A stretch of DNA of 64,000 nucleotides. Source: Microbacterium sp. 18062 (lineage in GTDB: Bacteria; Actinomycetota; Actinomycetes; Actinomycetales; Microbacteriaceae). Made by a program: the position numbers and the translations under genes. Every line of letters starts with the position of its first letter. Positions within the stretch are counted from its first letter, which is position 1. Below the pieces are notes generated by a model, which did not search any database, was not told where the DNA came from, and saw nothing but the letters and a program-made list of their open reading frames with translations. Of this stretch, positions 44,119-52,520 are shown piece after piece. The DNA is taken from NCBI RefSeq assembly GCF_902706225.1, contig NZ_CACSKB010000009.1, positions 1-64,000 of the forward strand, in the 5' to 3' direction.

Positions 44119-45473
44119 GCGCCCTGCATTTCGGCGTGTTCGAGGTGTACGCACCGCAGGTGGGCGGGACCTACAGCTGGGCACACCCTGAGAACGACGC
44201 CGTCGACTACCTCGACCCCGAGCGCTGGGTGCGAATGGCGCAGGTCATGGATCGCACGGGATTCGACTTCCTGTTCTTCGCCGACGGGTTCGGCTACCCG
44301 ATGATCGGCGGGGACATCAGCCCGGCCTCGCTGTCGGCGGCGATCAACTTCTCCGGTCTCGACCCGTCGACCCTCATCCCGATCCTCGCTCGCGAGACCG
44401 AGCGGCTCGGGTTCGTCGTCACGGCGACGACCGGGATGGACCACCCGTTGCCGCTGTCGCGCCGCTTCGCCACGCTCGACCACCTGACCGGCGGTCGCAT
44501 CGGCTGGAACGTCGTGACGGGGGCATCGCAGAACGCGGTCGCGGACCTCTTCGGGCACCCCGAGATGGTGGCGCACGACACCCGCTACGCGATGGCCGAC
44601 GAGTACGTCTCGCTCGCGCGCAGCTACTGGGAGCGCTCCTGGGACGACGACGCCCTGGTCGCCGACGCGGCGGCGGGTGTGTACATCGACGCCTCCCGCA
44701 TCCATCGCACCGAGTTCACCGGCGCCCACTACCGTTCCCGCGGCTACTTCGGCGCCCCGCCGTCGCCGCAGCGCACGCCCGTGATCTTCCAGGCGGGAAC
44801 CTCTCCGAAGGGGCGGGCTCTCGCCGCAGCCCACGCGGAGGGCGTCTTCGTCCAGGCCACGACGCCGGCCCACACCGCGCGGAACGTCGCCGACATCCGG
44901 CGCCTGGCCGCCGAGGCCGGCCGTGATCCCGGGAGCATCCGGATCATGGCCGGGCTCACCGCCATCGTCGACGACACGGATGCGGGTGCCCAGCGGCTCT
45001 GGAACGAGTTCCACGCGATGCAGTCCGACGAGGTGGTCGCCGCGCTCTACGCCGGCAACACCGGTATCGATCTGCTGCGGCTCGACCCCGATCGCACCCT
45101 CCATCAGGTGCTCGATGCCGGGGGACCGGTCGGTCAGATGGGCACGAGCAACATCGAGCGCTTCCTCGGCGGCGACGGGCGACCGGCGCCGACGGTGCGC
45201 GAGATCCTGGAGGAGCTGCGCGGACGCGGGACGCGGGGCTTCCGGCTCGTCGGCGATGCGGACTCCGTCGCCGGGGGCGTCGAGGCGCTCGCGGAGGAGA
45301 CCGGGCTCGACGGGTTCCTCCTCGAGCCGGTGTTCGGCACGCGCGACGTCGCGGCGTTCGGCGAGCTCGTGCTGCCGCGACTGCGTACGCGCGGGCGTCT
45401 GCCCGAGCCCGCGGGACCGAGCCTGCGCGAGCGGATGCGGGAGGCCCCCGGAGCCCGTCTGCCCCGCGCGTGA
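44115..45473 (+). CDS. LLM class flavin-dependent monooxygenase, NtaA/SnaA/DszA family
   Basis: A 452-residue FMNH2-dependent monooxygenase of the two-component type. Members oxidise nitrilotriacetate, pristinamycin IIB, dibenzothiophene sulfone and related compounds. Family marks are YSWAHPEND-like N-terminal text, FLFFADGFGYP, ARETERLGFVVTATTG, RIGWNVVTGASQNA and VIFQAGTSPKGR. ATG 44115 overlaps the deaminase stop by four bases. No flavin reductase is adjacent, so FMNH2 must come from elsewhere; the CE1759 reductase 12 kb away is paired with another enzyme. Bases 45474-45664 hold a loose 9-base inverted repeat (45522-45530/45564-45572) and nothing else clear. Confidence 0.88.
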   Translation: MSALHFGVFEVYAPQVGGTYSWAHPENDAVDYLDPERWVRMAQVMDRTGFDFLFFADGFGYPMIGGDISPASLSAAINFSGLDPSTLIPILARETERLGFVVTATTGMDHPLPLSRRFATLDHLTGGRIGWNVVTGASQNAVADLFGHPEMVAHDTRYAMADEYVSLARSYWERSWDDDALVADAAAGVYIDASRIHRTEFTGAHYRSRGYFGAPPSPQRTPVIFQAGTSPKGRALAAAHAEGVFVQATTPAHTARNVADIRRLAAEAGRDPGSIRIMAGLTAIVDDTDAGAQRLWNEFHAMQSDEVVAALYAGNTGIDLLRLDPDRTLHQVLDAGGPVGQMGTSNIERFLGGDGRPAPTVREILEELRGRGTRGFRLVGDADSVAGGVEALAEETGLDGFLLEPVFGTRDVAAFGELVLPRLRTRGRLPEPAGPSLRERMREAPGARLPRA

Positions 45474-45664
45474 CGCAGGGGAGAGCGGTGAAGAGCGGCG
45501 GAACGACCGAGGCCGACCAAGACTCAGCGCCCGGTGCCGCGGCGATGCCTGCGTGACTCCCGAGCGCTGAGTTGTTCTGGATCCAGGATGCTCCGGCCGT
45601 CCGCCCGTGTCAAGAGCGGTGCGGGGGCCGTCGTGCGAGGGGCCCGGCGTGCTTGGATGGAGGA

Positions 45665-46033
45665 ATGACTGACAACCGTACGAAGCCCGAGATCGACGCC
45701 CCCGCTGGCCCCGCCCCGGCCGACCTCGCCATCCGCGACCTCATCGTCGGAGACGGCGCCGAGGCGAAGCCCGGTGACGGCGTCACCGTGCACTACCTGG
45801 GCGTCGAGTACGACACGGGCGAGGAGTTCGACTCGTCGTGGAGCCGGGGTGAGAGCATCCAGTTCCCGCTGCGCGGCCTGATCCAGGGATGGCAGGACGG
45901 CATCCCGGGCATGAAGGTCGGCGGTCGTCGCGAGCTGATCATCCCGCCGCACCTGGGCTACGGTCCTGCGGGAGGTCACTTCCTCGGTGGCAAGACCCTG
46001 ATCTTCATCATCGACCTGCTGCAGGTCGGCTGA
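45665..46033 (+). CDS. FKBP-type peptidyl-prolyl cis-trans isomerase
   Basis: A 122-residue single-domain FKBP that catalyses cis-trans isomerisation of prolyl bonds. It is cytoplasmic, with no signal peptide. Family residues are clear: GDGVTVHYLGVEYDTGEEFDSS, the FPL segment, LIQGWQDGIPGMKVGGRRELIIPPHLGYG and FIIDLLQV. GGAGGA ends at the ATG itself (45662-45666), so the start may be leaderless or use an overlapping site; a longer upstream frame gives no conserved residues. It ends in a G-rich hairpin. Confidence 0.92.
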   Translation: MTDNRTKPEIDAPAGPAPADLAIRDLIVGDGAEAKPGDGVTVHYLGVEYDTGEEFDSSWSRGESIQFPLRGLIQGWQDGIPGMKVGGRRELIIPPHLGYGPAGGHFLGGKTLIFIIDLLQVG

Positions 46034-46035
46034 TC

Positions 46036-46065
46036 CGAAAGTCTCCCCGGAGGGGGGAGATTTCG
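46036..46065 (+). terminator. terminator of the FKBP gene, type with TCTCCCC/GGGGAGA stem
   Basis: The stem CGAAA(g)TCTCCCC (46036-46048) pairs with GGGGAGATTTCG (46054-46065), with one bulged G. It follows the stop by two bases. Its core (AAGTCTCCCCGGAGGGGGG) is shared with the hairpin after efeB at 53839, so the two look like copies of one terminator type. Confidence 0.75.
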
Positions 46066-46113
46066 CTTCCTTCGTTGGTCGTCAGTGACCCCGGCCGCTG
46101 ACCCGAAAGTCTC

Positions 46114-46173
46114 CGCTCTCGGTCCCCGAGCGAGGAGCACAGCTCCGAGACGAAGGGCGGCGATCGGACTCTC
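46114..46173 (-). repeat. dispersed intergenic repeat, copy 1
   Basis: This 60-base stretch, read on the minus strand, matches 49043-49103 on the plus strand with roughly 85% identity. It includes an identical block from GCCCTTCGTCTCGGAGCT on. Both copies lie in non-coding DNA close to terminators. This one fills most of the 258-base gap before yceI; the remainder holds the TCCATTC/GAATGGA palindrome at 46209-46226. Confidence 0.65.
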
Positions 46174-46208
46174 GCATCCGTCGTCCGCTTCCGGTTCGCA
46201 GGGAATCT

Positions 46209-46226
46209 TCCATTCGCGGGAATGGA
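46209..46226. promoter_or_regulatory. operator-like palindrome before the YceI gene
   Basis: TCCATTC-GCGG-GAATGGA has perfect 7-base arms around a 4-base centre, 66 bases before the start codon. It may bind a dimeric regulator; no such gene is adjacent. Confidence 0.35.
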
Positions 46227-46291
46227 TCCGGCCGAGATCTGGTTTGCTGGTGACGTGCCGTGAGAGTCGCGGCCGCGAACGTGGAGAAGAC

Positions 46292-46849
46292 ATGACCGAC
46301 ACGACGATCGAGATCCCCGGCTACAAGGCGGGCACCTGGGTGCTCGACCCCGCGCACAGCGAGGTCACCTTCTCGGTGCGCCACATGATGATCTCCAAGG
46401 TCCGCGGCTTCTTCAGCGTGGCCAGCGCCACCATCATCGCCCCCGAGAACCCGCTCGAGGCGCGCGTCGAGGCGACCGCCGACGTCGCGTCGATCGACAC
46501 CAAGGACGAGGGCCGCGACGCCCACCTCCGCTCGGCGGACTTCTTCGACGTCGAGACGTATCCGACGATCTCCTTCGTCTCGACCGGGGTGCGCTACGAC
46601 GACGGCGACTTCCTGGTGGACGGCGACCTGACCATCAAGGACGTCACGAAGGCCGTCACCTTCGAGGTGGAGTTCGGCGGTTTCGGCACCGATCCGTGGG
46701 GCAACTACAAGGCCGGTGCGACCGCGAAGACGGTCATCGACCGCGAGGAGTTCGGTCTCACCTGGAACACGGCGCTCGAGACCGGCGGTGTGCTGGTCGG
46801 CAAGGACGTCACGATCCAGCTCGACCTGCAGGGCTCGATCCAGGCCTGA
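46292..46849 (+). CDS. YceI family protein (lipocalin-like isoprenoid-binding fold)
   Basis: A 185-residue YceI-domain protein. The family forms an extended lipocalin-like barrel that binds polyisoprenoids or other amphiphiles. Conserved text includes WVLDPAHSEVTFSVRHMMISKVRG, SIDTKDEGRDAHLRSADFFDVETYPTISF and DREEFGLTWN. No signal peptide is present, so it is probably cytoplasmic, as in many actinobacteria. ATG 46292 has GGAGAAG about five bases upstream; the longer open frame gives no conserved sequence. The stop codon lies inside a 28-base perfect palindrome. Confidence 0.9.
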   Translation: MTDTTIEIPGYKAGTWVLDPAHSEVTFSVRHMMISKVRGFFSVASATIIAPENPLEARVEATADVASIDTKDEGRDAHLRSADFFDVETYPTISFVSTGVRYDDGDFLVDGDLTIKDVTKAVTFEVEFGGFGTDPWGNYKAGATAKTVIDREEFGLTWNTALETGGVLVGKDVTIQLDLQGSIQA

Positions 46850-46863
46850 TCAGGCCTGGATCG
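46836..46863. repeat. 28-base perfect palindrome across the yceI stop codon
   Basis: Bases 46836-46863 read identically on both strands, with centre TGATCA at 46847-46852. The TGA stop of yceI (46847-46849) is at the centre. It is immediately followed by the terminator hairpin at 46864. It may form a cruciform or strengthen termination, or mark a duplication. Confidence 0.8.
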
Positions 46864-46895
46864 CGAGGGGCGGATGCCACGGCGTCCGCCCCTCG
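46864..46895. terminator. bidirectional terminator between yceI and the MFS gene
   Basis: Perfect 11-base arms (46864-46874 and 46885-46895) with a 10-base loop lie between convergent genes. Confidence 0.8.
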
Positions 46896-46929
46896 TCGTC
46901 TCTTGGTGCCGGAGCGCGCCCGCGATGCC

Positions 46930-48231
46930 TCAGGGCACGGGATGCCGCGCGTCATAGGCGCGGAACGCGGGGCTGAGGCGCACGAGCACTCCGACCAGCG
47001 CGATGATCGCGATCCCGCCGACGAGCGGCGGGATCCACAGTGCGGTCACGGTAGCGAGCGTGCCCGCGTACAGCGCGCCAAGGCGTGGTCCGCCCGCGAC
47101 GACGACGATGAACACGCCCTGCAGGCGCCCTCGCATGGCGTCGGGAACGGCCGATTGCATCATGGTCGACCGGTAGATCGCGCTGACGTTGTCGGCGGCT
47201 CCGGAGATCGCGAGAGCGATGCACGCGGCGACGACGAGCACGGTGTTCGGCGAGGCCGCCGTCGCCGGGACGAACCATCCGAGCTGCGCCGCGACGAGGA
47301 CGAGTCCGAACAGGACGATGGCCGCTCCGTACACCTGTATCGCCCGTTCGATGCCGATGCCGTGGCGGCGCACCCGGCCGATGGGCCCGGAGAAGAGGCT
47401 CGACAGGAATGCGCCGGCAGCGACCGCGGCGGTGAGGATGCCGGTCGTGACCGCGTCGCCGCCCAGCAGCACGGCGCCGATCCCGGGGAAGAGCGCCAGT
47501 GGCTGTCCGAACGTCATCGCGACGATGTCGAGGATGTACTGCAGCCGGATGTTCGCCGCCCGGCGGAGGAAGGCGATCCCGTCGCGGAGGGAGGCGAGCC
47601 CCGGGCGCACGACGGGCCCCTCGGGGCGGAGCGTCGGCAGGGTCCAGAGACCGAGGAAGAGCGACGTCATCAGCACGACATCGACCGTGTAGGTCCACGC
47701 GTAGCCCGCGACCGCCACGAGGACCCCGGCCAGGGCGGGGCCGGCCATCACCATGATCCCGACCGTGACCCCTTGGAGCGCCGCGGCGGCGGGCAGGAGC
47801 TCGCGGGCGATGAGGCGGGGGGTGATCGCCGAGCGGGTCGCCATGACGATCGAGTTCGCCGAGGAGTTCACGATGCTGAGGGCGTAGAGCCACCACACCG
47901 TCTCGTTTCCGGACCAGGCGAGCGCCGCGAGGAGCGCGGTCGACACGAACGTCACGGACGCCGCCGAGAGCGCGACCGTGCGCCGGTCGAAGGCGTCGGC
48001 CAGCATCCCGCCGTAGAGCCCCGCGAAGACCATCGGCACGAGGCCGGCGACCGCGACCATCGCGACGGCGAGGTCCGAGCCGGTCAGCGCGTACACGTGC
48101 AGCATGACAGCGACGATGGTCATCTGGCCGCCGAGTCCGGAGAGCGTGGACCCGATCCACATCCTGGCGAAGGACGGGCTCGTGCTGAGGGGGCGCAGGT
48201 CGATGAGGTGCCGGGAGACGAGCCGGGCCAT
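46930..48231 (-). CDS. MFS transporter (enterobactin/multidrug exporter type)
   Basis: A 433-residue major facilitator protein with about 12 helices. The loop between helices 2 and 3 carries [13 protein letters not shown], the MFS motif A in the form found in EntS/MdtG-like exporters. The substrate is unknown; drug or siderophore efflux is a guess from the subgroup. ATG 48231 overlaps the stop of the upstream YggU gene (ATGA), so the two are co-translated; a longer open frame is a shadow. Confidence 0.87.
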   Translation of the reverse strand: MARLVSRHLIDLRPLSTSPSFARMWIGSTLSGLGGQMTIVAVMLHVYALTGSDLAVAMVAVAGLVPMVFAGLYGGMLADAFDRRTVALSAASVTFVSTALLAALAWSGNETVWWLYALSIVNSSANSIVMATRSAITPRLIARELLPAAAALQGVTVGIMVMAGPALAGVLVAVAGYAWTYTVDVVLMTSLFLGLWTLPTLRPEGPVVRPGLASLRDGIAFLRRAANIRLQYILDIVAMTFGQPLALFPGIGAVLLGGDAVTTGILTAAVAAGAFLSSLFSGPIGRVRRHGIGIERAIQVYGAAIVLFGLVLVAAQLGWFVPATAASPNTVLVVAACIALAISGAADNVSAIYRSTMMQSAVPDAMRGRLQGVFIVVVAGGPRLGALYAGTLATVTALWIPPLVGGIAIIALVGVLVRLSPAFRAYDARHPVP

Positions 48232-48452
48232 CACTCGTCGACCTCGACGCGCTTGATCCGCGCCGTGTGGCCGCGCACGATCCGCACGTCGCGCGGGGGA
48301 ACTCCGAAATGAGCCGCGAGCGCCTTCACGACGCCTTCGTTGGCGGCCCCCTCCCCGGCGCGCTCCCGCACGTGCACCGTCAGCTCGCCGTCGACGACCT
48401 CGACGAGCGGTCCCCTCCGGCTGGAGGGCTTGACGCGGACGGTGTGCTGCAC
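48231..48452 (-). CDS. DUF167 (YggU-like) small protein
   Basis: A 73-residue protein of the YggU/DUF167 family, whose function is unknown although structures exist. It has the family core [53 protein letters not shown] choose GTG 48452 instead of the longer frame from 48509: a TACGCT -10 box (48464 to 48459) ends six bases before it, matching the leaderless pattern. The upstream residues are an Arg/Ala-rich shadow. It is coupled to the MFS gene. Confidence 0.82.
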   Translation of the reverse strand: MQHTVRVKPSSRRGPLVEVVDGELTVHVRERAGEGAANEGVVKALAAHFGVPPRDVRIVRGHTARIKRVEVDE

Positions 48453-48617
48453 GGATCGAGCGTATCGGGCGCGCGCTCGGCTCGGCCCGGCACGCGGTCG
48501 CCGCCGCATCCGTTCGCTGGTAGACTCGTGCAGTTGCCGTTGGATCGGCCGCGGAGAAAGAGAGCTCGCGCATCAGGCGTCGGGCGCCGCGCAACAAGGA
48601 GAGAGGGGATCGAATCT

Positions 48618-48887
48618 ATGGCACTGGAATCAGACGTCAAGAAGGCGATCATCGAAGAGTACGCAACGCACCCCGGTGACACCGGATCCCCCGAGGTGCA
48701 GGTCGCGATGCTGACGCAGCGCATCAAGGACCTCACCGAGCACCTGAAGCAGCATAAGCACGACCACCACTCGCGTCGTGGGCTGTTCCTGCTCGTCGGT
48801 CAGCGCCGTCGCCTGCTCGGCTACCTCCAGGACATCGACATCACGCGATACCGTTCGCTGATCGAGCGTCTGGGGCTCCGCCGCTAG
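48618..48887 (+). CDS. rpsO: 30S ribosomal protein S15
   Basis: S15 binds 16S rRNA helices 20-22 and nucleates assembly of the platform. The 89-residue protein begins [16 protein letters not shown] and has the hallmark [28 protein letters not shown] and [12 protein letters not shown]. The length is exactly typical. A promoter with TAGACT -10 (about 48521-48526) leaves a leader of about 85 bases that could carry S15 autoregulation. It is far from ribF and truB, its usual neighbours, and pnp does not follow. Confidence 0.96.
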   Translation: MALESDVKKAIIEEYATHPGDTGSPEVQVAMLTQRIKDLTEHLKQHKHDHHSRRGLFLLVGQRRRLLGYLQDIDITRYRSLIERLGLRR

Positions 48888-48973
48888 GCGCAGCCCCGAT
48901 CAACGCAGTCTCGGGAGTGCCGGCGTGAGTCGCCACGAACGCCGCCAGCGCGAGCCGCGTATATCGCTTTCTT

Positions 48974-49006
48974 CGAAGGCCGTCTCACGGTGTGAGGCGG
49001 CCTTCG
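48974..49006 (+). terminator. rpsO hairpin terminator
   Basis: Arms CGAAGGCCG (48974-48982) and CGGCCTTCG (48998-49006) are perfect, and an inner CTCAC/GTGAG pairing extends the stem. It lies 86 bases after the rpsO stop and is followed by a short T-containing stretch. Confidence 0.8.
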
Positions 49007-49042
49007 TCGTTCCCGCGGCGCCTCTCGCCATCCGTGGGCGGC

Positions 49043-49103
49043 GAGAATCCGGTCGCTGCCCTTCGTCTCGGAGCTTGCGCTCCTCGCTCAGGAACCGCGA
49101 GCG
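49043..49103 (+). repeat. dispersed intergenic repeat, copy 2
   Basis: It matches the minus strand of 46114-46173 over about 60 bases. The following bases (to about 49115) add a CGAGACGAAG that can pair back with CTTCGTCTCG at 49061, so this copy can also fold as a hairpin. It lies between rpsO and the end of the convergent oxygenase gene. Confidence 0.65.
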
Positions 49104-49132
49104 CAGCGAGACGAAGCGTGAGGACTTCCGCA

Positions 49133-50152
49133 TCAGGCCCGGGCGGCGACGAGGTCGGCGTGGTGGATGGCGGCGACGTCGGGGTGCGCGCGCAGACGCG
49201 ACTTCAGGGCGTTGTCGCCATAGAGCGCGTGGATCGGGTTGGCGGGATCCTGGGTCACGCCGCGGGCGGATGAGGCGAGCTCCGCGGGCAGCTCGATCAG
49301 CGGCAGCCGGGCGTCGAGCGCGGGGTTGAAGAAGAACGGCACCGAGATGCGATCCTCCGGGAACCGGGGGGAGATGACCCGGTGGTTGGTCGCGATGAGG
49401 TAGCCCTGCGTGGCGTACTCGAGCAGCTCGCCGATGTTGACGACGAACGCCCCCTCGACGGGCGGGGCGTCGACCCATTCGCCGTCGCGCTCGACCTGCA
49501 GCCCGCCCTTGCCGGGCTCGACCCACAGCAGCGTCAGCGCCCCCGAGTCCTTGTGGGCGCCGACGCCCTGGGCCCGCGCGCCCGCTGACGGGTCGTTCTT
49601 GCCCGGGTAGCGCACGATCTTGATCAGGGTCGACGGCTCGCCGAAATGACGGTCGAAGTAGTCCTCCTCGGCGCCCAGGGCGAGCGCCCATTCGCGCAGC
49701 AGGACGCGGGCGATGTCCGTCAGCCGGTCGTGCCACTCGGTCACGATCCCACGCAGCTCGGGCTGGGCCTCGGGCCAGAGGTTCGGACCGATCAGGCGCG
49801 CGAAGTCTGGGGCGTCGGGATCGTCGACCGCCGCACGCTCGGGACCGATGTCGATCTGCTCCCGCCAGTCCACCCGGCCCTGCGTGCGCTCGCCGCCGAC
49901 GCGGGTGTAGCCGCGGAAGTGCGGACTGTGCACGTTCTCGATCGCGAGCTTGTCGGCCTCGGGCAACGCGAAGAAATCGCGGGCGCCCTGCAGGAGCCGC
50001 CCCTCGAGCTCCGGCGTGATCCCCGTGCCGACGAGGTAGAAGAAGCCCACCTCGTGCGTTGCGGCGCGCAGATCCGCACGGAAGGAGGCCGCGGCTTCGG
50101 GGCCGTCGCCGAGGCGGGAGAGGTCGAGGACGGGAAGATTCAGCGAGCTCAC
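49133..50152 (-). CDS. isopenicillin N synthase-family 2-oxoglutarate/Fe(II) oxygenase
   Basis: A 339-residue jelly-roll oxygenase. The N-terminal DIOX_N region holds VGFFYLVGTGI. The Fe(II) triad is AHKD (His-X-Asp) and the distal His in TNHRV, with the RIS co-substrate motif in DRISVPFFFNP. Bacterial members act on varied small molecules; no biosynthetic cluster surrounds it, so the substrate is unknown. The start is GTG 50152, with a TACGGT -10 box (50164 to 50159) six bases upstream: another leaderless arrangement. Confidence 0.88.
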   Translation of the reverse strand: MSSLNLPVLDLSRLGDGPEAAASFRADLRAATHEVGFFYLVGTGITPELEGRLLQGARDFFALPEADKLAIENVHSPHFRGYTRVGGERTQGRVDWREQIDIGPERAAVDDPDAPDFARLIGPNLWPEAQPELRGIVTEWHDRLTDIARVLLREWALALGAEEDYFDRHFGEPSTLIKIVRYPGKNDPSAGARAQGVGAHKDSGALTLLWVEPGKGGLQVERDGEWVDAPPVEGAFVVNIGELLEYATQGYLIATNHRVISPRFPEDRISVPFFFNPALDARLPLIELPAELASSARGVTQDPANPIHALYGDNALKSRLRAHPDVAAIHHADLVAARA

Positions 50153-50267
50153 CCATCGACCGTACGTCGCCGATCGCGGTGGGGGGCGCTTCGTTGCAGA
50201 CCGTTACCGATCGAGGTGCCGCGCGCCGGGTTGTCCGATAGGGCGCGGAGGAGTACTGTCGCTCCGT

Positions 50268-50285
50268 GGTTAGGTGAACCTAACC
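50268..50285. promoter_or_regulatory. DtxR/IdeR-type iron box of the efeUOB operon
   Basis: GGTTAGGT-GA-ACCTAACC is a perfect inverted repeat with 8-base arms that matches the TTAGGTTAGCCTAACCTAA consensus of DtxR/IdeR/DmdR1. It ends 22 bases before the efeU start codon. Iron-loaded repressor would shut the operon; iron starvation would open it. Confidence 0.85.
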
Positions 50286-50307
50286 TTATCCTCGGGAAGA
50301 AGCATCC

Positions 50308-51294
50308 ATGCTGCCGGCACTGCTGATCGGTCTGCGAGAAGGGCTCGAAGCGGCCATCGTCGTCGGCATCCTGGTTGCCTACCTCACCCGCTCCGGACGC
50401 CGTGACGTGCTGCCGCGCCTGTGGATCGGCGTCGTCCTCGCCGTCGCGCTGTCGCTCGCGATCGGTGCGGTGCTGACGTTCGGCGCGTACGGTCTGACGT
50501 TCGAGGCGCAGGAGATCATCGGCGGAGCCATGTCCCTGCTCGCCGTCGCGCTCGTGACCTGGATGGTCTTCTGGATGCAGCGCGCGGGCCGGGGCCTGAA
50601 GCACGCTCTGGAGACGGACGTCGACCGCGCGCTCGCCGCGGGCTCAGGGGCTCCACGCCTCGGAGGCCCAGCGCGGGGAACGGCCACGCGCGGGGCGAGG
50701 TGGGGATGGGGCATCGTCGTCATCGGGTTCGTGTCGGTCGCCCGCGAGGGACTCGAGACGACGCTGCTGCTGTGGTCGATGGTGCAGTCCTTCGGCGATG
50801 CCCCCGCCGCTCTCCTCGGCGCGCTGCTCGGGCTCCTGCTCGCGGTGGTGCTGGGCTGGCTGATCGCGCGCGGGATGGTGCGGGTCGACCTCCGCGTCTT
50901 CTTCACGTGGACCGGCGCCCTTCTGATCGTCGTCGCGGCGGGGGTGCTCGCCTACGCCGTGCACGACCTGCAGGAGGCGGGCGTCCTGCAGGGCCCGTTC
51001 ACCTCGGGGGCGCCGGTCGATCCCGTCACGGGCGCCGTGCTCGTCGGGGTCGCCGGGTTCCCCTCCGGGTGGGCGTTCGACCTCACCGCTGCCGTGCCGC
51101 CCGGAAGCCCCATCGCCGCGATCCTGCAGGCGACGGTCGGATTCATGCCGCAGATGACCTGGCTCCAGGTCATCGCCTGGATCGTCTACGTGCTCGTCGT
51201 CGGCACGGCTTTCCTCGCCGGCGCTCGTCGACGTCCTCAGTCCACCCCACGAGCGAGGGAAGCCGTCGCTCCCGCACCGCAAGGAATCCTATGA
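50308..51294 (+). CDS. efeU: ferrous iron permease EfeU (FTR1 family)
   Basis: EfeU is the membrane channel of the EfeUOB iron importer. The 328-residue protein has seven helices and two REGLE iron-binding motifs: LREGLEAAIVVG in helix 1 and AREGLETTLLL in helix 4. The loop after helix 3 is Gly/Arg-rich. The start is ATG 50308, just after the iron box. The stop overlaps the efeO start by four bases. Confidence 0.94.
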   Translation: MLPALLIGLREGLEAAIVVGILVAYLTRSGRRDVLPRLWIGVVLAVALSLAIGAVLTFGAYGLTFEAQEIIGGAMSLLAVALVTWMVFWMQRAGRGLKHALETDVDRALAAGSGAPRLGGPARGTATRGARWGWGIVVIGFVSVAREGLETTLLLWSMVQSFGDAPAALLGALLGLLLAVVLGWLIARGMVRVDLRVFFTWTGALLIVVAAGVLAYAVHDLQEAGVLQGPFTSGAPVDPVTGAVLVGVAGFPSGWAFDLTAAVPPGSPIAAILQATVGFMPQMTWLQVIAWIVYVLVVGTAFLAGARRRPQSTPRAREAVAPAPQGIL

Positions 51295-52520
51295 TCGCCC
51301 ACCGCACCCTCTCCGCCGCCACCGCACTCGGCCTCACCGCGCTCGTCCTGGCCGGCTGCGTCGCCAAGGCGGACGTCGCCGCGTCCGACACCCTCGCCGT
51401 CGACTCGTCGGATGCGGACTGCGCCGTCTCGGCGTCGTCGGCGACCAGCGGGACGCTCGCCTTCGAGGTGACCAACTCCGGCGCGCAGGTGACGGAGTTC
51501 TATCTGCTCGCCAGCGACGGGCTGCGGATCGTCGGCGAGGTCGAGAACATCGCGCCAGGCGCGTCGCGGACGCTCACCGTCGTGGCGCAGCCGGGCGATT
51601 ACTTCACGCTCTGCAAGCCGGGCATGATCGGCGAGGGCGTCGGGCGCGCCGCGTTCACCGTCGGGGGCGACGCGGTGGAGGTCACCGGCGACGACGCCGA
51701 GCAGAAGCAGCAGGCGGTCACGCTGTACGCCGCGTTCGTGAAGGACCAGGTCGAGCAGCTGATGCCGGCCGTCGCCGAGTTCACCGCGGAGTACACCTCG
51801 GGCGATGACGAGACCGCGCGCACGCTGTTCCCGCAGGTGCGTGCGTACTACGAGCGCATCGAGCCCGTCGCCGAGTCGCTCGGCGACCTCGATCCGAAGA
51901 TCGACTACCGGGAGGTCGACGCGGTCGCCGAGGGGCTCGACTGGACCGGTTTCCACCGCATCGAGAAGGACCTGTGGGCTCCCGCCGCCGACGCCCTCAA
52001 CGCCGACGGCGTGACGCCGGCGTGGCAGGACTGGGTGCCGTCGACCACCGAGGAGCGTCAGCAGTACGCCGACCAGCTGGTGTCCGACATCGGCGAGCTG
52101 AACGACTACGTCCACGGCGACGACTTCCTGACTGCGCTCGACGAGCAGGGCATCGCCGGCATCTCGAACGGTGCGATCGCTCTCCTGGACGAGGTCGCCA
52201 CCGGCAAGATCTCGGGCGAGGAGGACTGGTGGAGCGGCACCGACCTCTGGGACTTCGCCGCGAACGTCGAGGGATCGAAGATGGCCTACGATCTCGTCCG
52301 CGACTTCGCGGCGGCGGCGGGCAGCGACGGCGAGGCGCTCGTCGCCGAGATCGACGAGGGCTACGCCGACCTCGACGCCCAGCTGACGACCTATGGCAGT
52401 CTCGCGGACGGTTTCGTGAACTACTCGGAGCTGACGGATGCCGACAAGCGCACCCTGACCGATCTCATCAACGCGCTCGCCGAGCCGCTCTCCCAGCTGA
52501 CGTCCACAGTCCTTTCGTGA
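51291..52520 (+). CDS. efeO: iron uptake lipoprotein EfeO
   Basis: EfeO is the extracytoplasmic iron-binding component. The 409-residue protein has a lipoprotein signal with lipobox LAGC (Cys23), a cupredoxin-like N-terminal domain (about residues 30-130) and an M75-type peptidase-like domain. That domain has the metal motif HXXE in FHRIEKDLW and the typical DWVPSTTEERQQYADQLV region. AAGGA lies about five bases before ATG 51291. The stop overlaps the efeB start (GTGA). Confidence 0.93.
   Translation: MIAHRTLSAATALGLTALVLAGCVAKADVAASDTLAVDSSDADCAVSASSATSGTLAFEVTNSGAQVTEFYLLASDGLRIVGEVENIAPGASRTLTVVAQPGDYFTLCKPGMIGEGVGRAAFTVGGDAVEVTGDDAEQKQQAVTLYAAFVKDQVEQLMPAVAEFTAEYTSGDDETARTLFPQVRAYYERIEPVAESLGDLDPKIDYREVDAVAEGLDWTGFHRIEKDLWAPAADALNADGVTPAWQDWVPSTTEERQQYADQLVSDIGELNDYVHGDDFLTALDEQGIAGISNGAIALLDEVATGKISGEEDWWSGTDLWDFAANVEGSKMAYDLVRDFAAAAGSDGEALVAEIDEGYADLDAQLTTYGSLADGFVNYSELTDADKRTLTDLINALAEPLSQLTSTVLS

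Noticed and set aside
45522..45572. Terminator after the NtaA-family monooxygenase gene
   Set aside because: Arms are only 9 bases with 33 bases between them and start 48 bases after the stop, too weak to call.
48231..48509. Longer 92-residue start for the DUF167 protein
   Set aside because: The extra residues are Arg/Ala-rich and precede a TACGCT box that points to the GTG at 48452.
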